Shown: piece by piece, positions 57,984 to 64,000 of the stretch | Layout of the letters: each line of letters starts with the position of its first letter | Position numbering within the stretch: the first letter of the stretch is position 1 | DNA from: Calliopum simillimum | Lineage: Eukaryota; Arthropoda; Insecta; Diptera; Lauxaniidae | DNA length: 64,000 bases | Assembly: GCA_951812925.1 (NCBI GenBank) | Contig: OX638370.1 | Span: 34,653,948 to 34,717,947, forward strand | Direction of reading: 5' to 3' | Program-made: the position numbers and the translations under genes | The notes under the pieces: generated by a model | Database searches by the model: none | Told to the model about the DNA's origin: nothing | What the model saw: the letters and a program-made list of their open reading frames with translations, nothing else

Positions 57984-59053
57984 TTAGGTCATTTTAAAAA
58001 GGAAGTAGCACGTTCACGTGTTTTTATTACAGAAATCGGTCAATTGGTCATTAGAGATGAAAAACCGTGGAGTGCTATTAAATAAGAAGGTGAAAATCGG
58101 AGAGGGGAAATATACCCTTTACAGTTTTTTGCTCAAAATTTGACCACAAATGTATTAATAATTTTGGTACTTTTTGGACAGTTTAAGTACTTTTTTTGGT
58201 ATTAGGTACAATATAGAAAAGCTCATTTATCATCCTTGGTACAATGGCAAATGTGACACGAAAAGAAAACAAAAAACATGAAGGCGGTCATCTTTTTATC
58301 TTTCTTTTTGTCTTGTGTATTAATATATAGATATCTAGCGAACGAAGCACAATTTCGATATTTTTTTTAGAAAACTTTTTGTAGAGAATAAAATTTGCCA
58401 TCGAAAAAGCTTATTAAAAAAATTAAAAAAAAATTCTTATTTTTAACATTTTGAAACAAAAAAGGAAAAAATAAGCAAAAAAAACGAATTCTTGTGTTTT
58501 TTTTACACTTTTGCCTATAACTTTATTTGGGTTAGAGATAGGCATAAGCATTGCCGCATATAAAAAAAAGTAAATAAAATTTCCTTTAAAACGCTTTAAT
58601 AAAAAATTTCTTATGTCAAATATTGACCGAAATATGGCCACTTAAACTTGGAAATTTTGATTATGAGGTCGGAAACACGGTTTTTATTCAAAACCAAGGC
58701 GTCTTACGAAAAGAGTGCTTTTGGCAAAATATGCTTGGAATTATTTAATTATTCAATTAATACATGGTTTTTGTGTAATTTTTGGGAACATTTTATGATT
58801 TTTCAGAATTCATAAAAAAAAAAAATTAAAAAAGTTCCAAAAAATTCTGAAAAAAATTCTCGAAATTTTGCTTCGTTCGCTAGATATTTTGAAAAAACTG
58901 TTAACGTTGCATTTCCGCCCTCCTCTCCGATTTCCACCCTCTAATTTAATAGCACTCCGCGGTTTTTTTATCTTTAATAACCAATTGACGGATTTCTGTA
59001 ATAATAACCTGTGAACGTCTTGCTTCCATTTTAACATGTTTCTTATGACCTAA
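57984..59053. mobile_element. palindromic Tc1-like remnant in pgant intron
   Basis: TTAGGTCAT marks both ends in inverse orientation. Both arms carry the same degraded transposase N-terminus: plus strand VFITEIGQLVIRDEKPWSAI and minus strand VIITEIRQLVIKD, then KKPRSAIK after a shift. TAGCGAACGAAGCA near 58337 is mirrored near 58870. The central 450 bp are AT-rich with no coding sequence. Confidence 0.7.
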
Positions 59054-60760
59054 TCAATAAACTATGTCCTTAAGCTCCTATGCTCCCCATGAGGCGAAAA
59101 AGAAAAGTTTTCTTCCAATATGTTTTTTTTTTTTGATATCTCACATGATTTCTCTCAACAATTTTCCCAATTTTCGGACTTTTTACTTCAAAGACCCTTT
59201 TGCTTTCTTATTCTTTGTGAAATCCATTCTATATGACTAAGAACCGTTACAAATGTTCGTCAAAGACTGACATCTTATTCTAAATAATCTATGCTTGTTG
59301 CTTTCGGAAAGTCGAATCGCGAACAGAGCAAATAGCGACAGCAACAACAACACATCAAGCCATCTAGCACAAAAGCCGAATACATCCTCATCTGCGACAA
59401 ACACTTCGTAACGCATTCTTTCGTTTAACTTAAGGCTCAACTTCGTAAAACAAACGAATTGCTGAAACGACTTCAGTGCGTACAACTATAAAAGCAAGAA
59501 ATAAAAGCGACAAGCAGACTGTTGCAACATAGCGTTTGACATGGAAACACACGAGTTTTTCATGAAATAAACAAGAAAAGCACACTTGGCCCTGCTAGGA
59601 AAGTGAGGAAGTCATGAATAGAAACATGTTTTATTATGCTTTCATAGTGATATTTGCAATCACCAGCTACTGAATAGTATTAATTGCCATTTTTTTGAAA
59701 CTAAAGAAAAATATTGTACCAGCAGTGCCGAATTTCTACTTCAAATTCAACTTTAGTGCCACAAAATGCATAGGTTACACAGTTATGCTAAAGCAGCACT
59801 TAACAAAATTACTCATTAGAACGTATCCCCGTGGCGTAATATAATAATTACTGGAGAATAAAGCACATCTCCCATAGTATATTACCTACATTTGTCTTGC
59901 AAAAGCAATTGCACACACCATCACTCCTTATCCATATTAATGAAATTCAATGTACATATTCCCATTTAAATCAACTCATTTTGGGGACTACCAAATGGAA
60001 AAAAAAAACATACAATCCCATATCACAGAGTACCATGCACATACCAGCACGACGCCGCCTTTGACGCATCATTTGCGCTTGGACTCTTCCGTATGGCGCG
60101 CCGCTTTACTCTGTGTCTGTCTGTGTTGTGTTTTACCCTGAGGGCATTTTAAATGTTGTTGTTATTTAAGTGTTTCACAAAGCACGAAATACGCTCTGGT
60201 CCACATACTGTGGTTTTTGGAAGGAATATTTACCATTCTACATCATACTTTAGTGGCACTTTCGCCCACTAGCCCCGTCTCCACTCCCCTACCATTTGTA
60301 TGTCTGAACAATTAGTTTGGCGCTGTTGTGGTTTCATGCCTCAGTTGCACATGATTCACACGATACAGCGCTTTGTAGCGTAAAGAATGTAGAGAGGGGC
60401 GATTGGAGGGCGGGGGATTGTGTTAGGGGATGAAACAGCGGCGACAACTCACTGGGGTATACCTGATTACACAGGTAGTTAAAAATGTAATTAGTGTCTC
60501 TTCTTCTGCTCGATGGCGTTCCAAACGTTGGATGCTGTGTTGGTCAGTCGGTTTATCGTATCCTGTCCTTTACTGTTTCGTGCTTCTTTTCCTGTCGTAT
60601 TTTACTCCTTTTTGCTCTGTCTGTCTGTCTCTGTGTGTCTCCAGGATACCACCGGCATCTGTAGATTGTTTATTTTGGTGATGCTTTTTTTTTCCCTTTG
60701 CTTTATTTACTTACTCGGTTTGTTTGTTTTTGTTTTATTTGTTGTTGTTGTTTTTTTCAG
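59054..60760. other. pgant intron, nothing recognised
   Basis: Intron between exons 57715-57933 and 60761-60903. It has CTGTCTGTCTGTCTC near 60618 and a T-rich acceptor region. No element was recognised. Confidence 0.55.
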
Positions 60761-60903
60761 TGGCGGTCAGGCGTGAACGTGCTCAAAAAGAATTCTGTAC
60801 GCTTGGCCGAAGTTTGGCTGGACGATTACGCGAAGTATTACTACCAACGCATTGGAAATGACAAGGGTGACTTTGGTGACATCAGCTCCAGAAGGGAATT
60901 AAG
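60761..60903 (+). CDS. Pgant5: pgant internal exon: end of catalytic domain
   Basis: The exon follows the acceptor TTTTTTTCAG and reads WRSGVNVLKKNSVRLAEVW, LDDYAKYYYQ and GDFGDISSRRELR. This is the RLAEVW motif and the conserved (Y/F)GDISSR segment near the end of the GalNAc-T catalytic domain. It ends in phase 2 with AG before GTAAGT; the Arg codon is completed by the first base of the 63490 exon. Flanking introns are 2.8 kb and 2.6 kb and both are full of repeats. Confidence 0.94.
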
Positions 60904-61370
60904 GTAAGTAGCCATGTTTGGCAATGTTTTTGAAAGTTTTTCTTTCGGATGGTCAAATGTGAGTGCAAAAATTAAGGCTTGGTTTAATCTCTTGGATTGC
61001 GAAGCAAAATAACAAAGGGAAAAATAACTTTTATGATATTATTTAAAATAAAATGGGTCTAAATAACAAGTCTCTAGAAAAAATTCTAAAAATCAGCAAT
61101 TATTTGAAAAAATATACCATTCAATGTCCCGGGGCTCAAAACCATGTTAAAATTTAAAATATGATATTTTAACTATTTAATATAGGTACTTAACAAAGAA
61201 CTTCTATACGAATTGCAAAAAAAACAAAAAATAATTCTTAATATTTTGCTATGAGATTATGACACAAAGTGTTAAAAAGTCATTCTCCGTCCTGACCTAA
61301 CCGCTTTTTAGTGTACCTAATTTACCCGTTTCTCCTTATATTATTTTCTAAAAAAAAACTTATTCGACAT
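60904..61370. other. pgant intron, nothing recognised
   Basis: AT-rich intron start. An isolated GTCATTCTCCGTCC near 61280 resembles family R4 words. Confidence 0.5.
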
Positions 61371-61372
61371 TA

Positions 61373-62036
61373 GCCACACTAATGTCAATAGCTAAAATCT
61401 GGCAGCACCTTAATAAAGTTTGACATTTTTTAGCATAAACGTACTCACAACGTTTTGATGAACGAGTGCTATTTGCTTTGTTTACAGTGAGTTAAGAAAA
61501 TCAATTTGGCGAGCCATTTTTTGAGCGATTGGTAAATTATGGGGTGTCCAACGAGAACAAATTTTTTTTAAAACTAAGAGTTCATGCAAAATCGAATGTA
61601 TTGAAGCGAAACTAATGTGCAAGGATGCCCTCTATCTCACAATATGTCACATGACGATCTTGTATTATCAGTTCATCAATGTTTTGTGGCCCCACAACCG
61701 ATTTTGGACGACCTTCACGGAATTAATCGGTGACCGAATTACGACCACGATTGAATTTACTATACCAGCCATGGTTTTTGATAGTGCTTTATCGCCATAC
61801 AAAGAACTGAGTTCATCGACACATTCTTGTTGAGATAATCCACGTCGAAAGTTGTGAAAAATAATCCAACGAAAACCTTCTCTTGAAATTTCCATTTTTT
61901 GGCCAAATTGATTTTTTTAACTCACTGCAAACAAAACAAATAGCACTTGTACATCAAAACGTTGTGAGTACGTTTATGCTAAAAAATGTAAAATTTTATT
62001 ATGGTGTTGCCAGATTTTAGCTATTGACACTCAGTG
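61373..62036 (-). mobile_element. non-autonomous mariner derivative
   Basis: Flanked by TA (61371 and 62037). The inverted ends share TGTCAATAGCTAAAATCTGG, then CATAAACGTACTCACAACG and TTTACAGTGAGTTAA-like segments, about 140 bp each. On the minus strand it keeps only the start of a transposase (FHNFRRGLSQQECVDELSSL) plus a scrambled VVVIRSP segment. It is a deletion relative of the mariner at 45340-46552. Confidence 0.85.
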
Positions 62037-62039
62037 TAT

Positions 62040-62310
62040 TTTCAGCTCAGTCAGTTTTGGTTTTTCGATAGTGAGTGACTTAGTTGTTTTTTTTTTTTTA
62101 AAAAAAAAGTTTAAAATTTTTGTAAAGAATGCAAGTGTGCATCATTCTCCGCTTAAGTTTTTTTATACTACTAAACATATTATTTTACTTTTATATGATT
62201 AAATCAATAAACAACTATCCACCAGTTTCAACCTTTTTAAAAAAAATTGCTATTTTCATTGTGGTATTAATGTTTTTGCAACATTTCGTCATTCTCCGTT
62301 TCATCATTCT
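62040..62310 (+). repeat. dispersed repeat family R4, copy 2
   Basis: CAGCTCAGTCAGTTTTGG, GTGAGTGAC, CATTCTCCGCTTAAGTTTTTTT, ATTAAATCAATAAACAA and CATTCTCCG parallel 9960-10295. Confidence 0.55.
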
Positions 62311-62379
62311 CCGTCGTAAATCTCCAACTGGTTTTTTTTTTTTTTGTTAGTTTTGCTTAAACTATTTATTTAAGAAATA

Positions 62380-63060
62380 AAAATTTAGTCTTAAAACAAT
62401 TAAATAAACTTATTAAAAATCCGACATAAATTTTAATAGTTGCCACCAGGTTATTTTTGAAAACTTTATATAATTCTTACCTTTTTTGACTAAATTGCGA
62501 TTTTTGGTTTCAGAAACGCTCAGATAAACTTTCTTAGAATTTTACAAGACTTTCAGTGGTGCCACCCGTTTTTTATAAAAAAATTAAAATTTAGTCTTAA
62601 AACACTTAAAAAAATAGGTGGCTACACCGAAAGTTTTTGCTCTGTCTTTAAAAAGTTTAACTAAGTGTGATAAGACAAAATTTTTTTTTCTTCTTATAAA
62701 TATATGATTTAAGTAAAACTTTAAAAACACGCATATGGCAACGCTGAACTTTTTTTTACAATTTGAAAAAAGTTTATCGGTGCATTTCTGAAACCATAAA
62801 TTTAAATTTAGTCAAAAAAAGTAAGATTTAAAAAAAAATTTTCGAAAACAACCATGTGGCAGCCCTAAAAATTTATGTTAGATTTTTCAAATGTTTATTT
62901 AAGCGTTTTGAGAGTAAAATTTTATTTAAATTGCTTAAGCGAAACATTCAAAAAAAAAAAATATACGGCAACCCTGAAAGTTAATGTTCATTTTTTAAAA
63001 ATGTTCCAGAAGTTAGTCATCATATTCTATACGTTCAAGTAATAAAAAAATAAGAAAAAT
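62380..63060. repeat. diverged tandem/inverted AT-rich repeats
   Basis: TTTAGTCTTAAAACA recurs at 62385 and 62591. GTGGCAACGCTGAA / GGCAACCCTGAAAG / GTGGCAGCCCTAAAA-like ends recur at about 62740, 62855 and 62970. These look like decayed copies of one short unit. Confidence 0.5.
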
Positions 63061-63119
63061 AGATGGGTACAAAAACAGGCATGTTTGATACATTTTTCGG
63101 AGATTTACCTAAGGATACA

Positions 63120-63425
63120 TATACACATACATGTCCACATATGTGGACACTTAACCCGAACATGGTAAACTATAAAATTTCCAACAGAGAATGATTTCTC
63201 GTTCAATTCTGCTAATATTTGAGAGCAATAACGAAAAATCAGTAAATATTTAAAAAGGAAAACTTATGTTCACATATGTGGACACTTACGTCAAAGAGGG
63301 TAAATAATAAATTTTCTGACAGAGAATGTTTTCCCTTTCAATTCTCCCAATATTTGAGACAAATTATAAGAAAACACCAATTATTTGAATAGAAAAACTT
63401 ATGTCCACATACGTGGACATTAACC
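63120..63425 (+). repeat. 135-bp tandem repeat with a palindromic box
   Basis: TGTCCACATATGTGGACA (with one-base variants) occurs at 63132, 63267 and 63402, exactly 135 bp apart. The intervening text is also repeated (CAGAGAATG, TTTCAATTCT-like, TAATATTTGAGA). It lies in the intron just before exon 63490-63580. Confidence 0.92.
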
Positions 63426-63489
63426 TTTTACAGTTTAAAAGTCGGAAAGAACATTTTATTTAATTTTTTTTTCATACCTTTTTTTGCAG

Positions 63490-63580
63490 AAATAACCTTG
63501 GCTGCAAAAGTTTCAAATGGTATCTGGACAATATATATCCTGAACTTTTTATACCTGGCGAGTCAGTGGCATTCGGCGAG
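63490..63580 (+). CDS. Pgant5: pgant internal exon: catalytic-lectin linker
   Basis: The acceptor is TTTTTGCAG. One base completes the split Arg codon, then the exon reads [19 protein letters not shown] and [11 protein letters not shown] before the donor GTAAGT. C(K)SFKWYL(D/E)N(I/V)YPEL is the hallmark of the linker between the catalytic and ricin-like lectin domains of GalNAc-transferases. The exon ends on a codon boundary. Confidence 0.94.
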
Positions 63581-63744
63581 GTAAGTACACATGTTTTGAG
63601 TAACACAAGTGCACGCACATACCTTCATATATGCAGCCTATTAACTTTAATGATTAAGCATGAAATGAAATAAAACAAAATTTTAACCAAATTTCAATTT
63701 TGTAAAACCCTCAAAAAAAAAAACCCACTTTTTCCACAATTTAG

Positions 63745-63855
63745 ATAAGAAATCTAGGTGCTGGCGGTCGCACATGTTTGGATTCACCAGCGCGTAAAAA
63801 GGATCTGAAGAAACCAGTTGGGCTATATCCATGCCACAATCAAGGAGGAAATCAG
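63745..63855 (+). CDS. Pgant5: pgant internal exon: start of ricin-type lectin domain
   Basis: This 37-codon exon follows a short 164-nt intron (acceptor TTTAG). It reads IRNLGAGGRTCLDSP, then VGLYPCHNQGGNQ, which is the alpha repeat of the C-terminal ricin/CBM13 lectin domain with its CLD motif and paired Cys. That domain binds GalNAc on substrates already glycosylated. The exon is taken to end at ..GGNQ because the family continues with a Trp-containing QxW segment and GT follows immediately. The donor GTATTAAT is weak. The next exon is not in the remaining 145 nt. Confidence 0.9.
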
Positions 63856-64000
63856 GTATTAATTTTAGTTCCAGCTGCTGCTCTCAAGTGCGACCGCCAC
63901 AAACTCCGTTAACAACGTCACAAAGCTGAATTTTTTTTTGAATTATAAAAGGTTTTGGGATTTATTTTCTATATGTTTGTCTCACACTTTGTTCCACTAG

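Overview
The window is animal nuclear DNA from a higher fly (Diptera, Brachycera). It has spliced genes with GT-AG introns, fly-type imaginal disc growth factor genes (Idgf), a UDP-GalNAc:polypeptide N-acetylgalactosaminyltransferase (pgant), strong AT bias, and many Tc1/mariner-superfamily remnants. The species cannot be fixed from sequence alone. A TE-rich acalyptrate such as a tephritid is plausible.

Layout. Almost the whole window lies inside one plus-strand gene, a pgant most like Pgant5 (GalNAc-T1 group). Five internal exons are visible: 3413-3606, 57715-57933, 60761-60903, 63490-63580 and 63745-63855. They splice in phase into about 253 residues, from the middle of the catalytic domain into the first repeat of the ricin-type lectin domain. 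Earlier and later exons lie outside. The intron 3607-57714 is about 54 kb.

Inside that intron, on the opposite strand, lie two complete three-exon Idgf genes: copy A (24328 down to 16779) and copy B (31525 down to 29878). Each encodes 450 aa. They differ at 26 residues and arose by a tandem segmental duplication of roughly 4-5 kb that also carried about 2 kb of low-complexity DNA. Intron 1 of copy A has grown from about 0.23 kb to 6.1 kb by nested transposon insertion.

The rest is repeats. Recognisable elements are all DNA transposons or their derivatives: two pogo-like elements with eight internal copies of a 15-bp motif (one broken by a mariner), palindromic Tc1-like elements with IR/DR ends, two copies of a 1.3-kb near-perfect palindrome, a TAA-flanked inverted-repeat element, three mariner relics and several smaller inverted-repeat elements. 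There are also tandem arrays: a heptamer satellite, and units of about 53, 135, 142, 160, 240 and 323 bp. No LTR or LINE coding sequence was recognised. Only about 3.5 kb of 64 kb is protein-coding.

How the parts relate. Pgant starts mucin-type O-glycosylation in the Golgi, and Idgf proteins are secreted chitinase-like growth factors. No shared pathway is implied. The link is positional: Idgf is transcribed antisense to pgant inside its intron, among inverted repeats that would form long hairpins in the pgant pre-mRNA.
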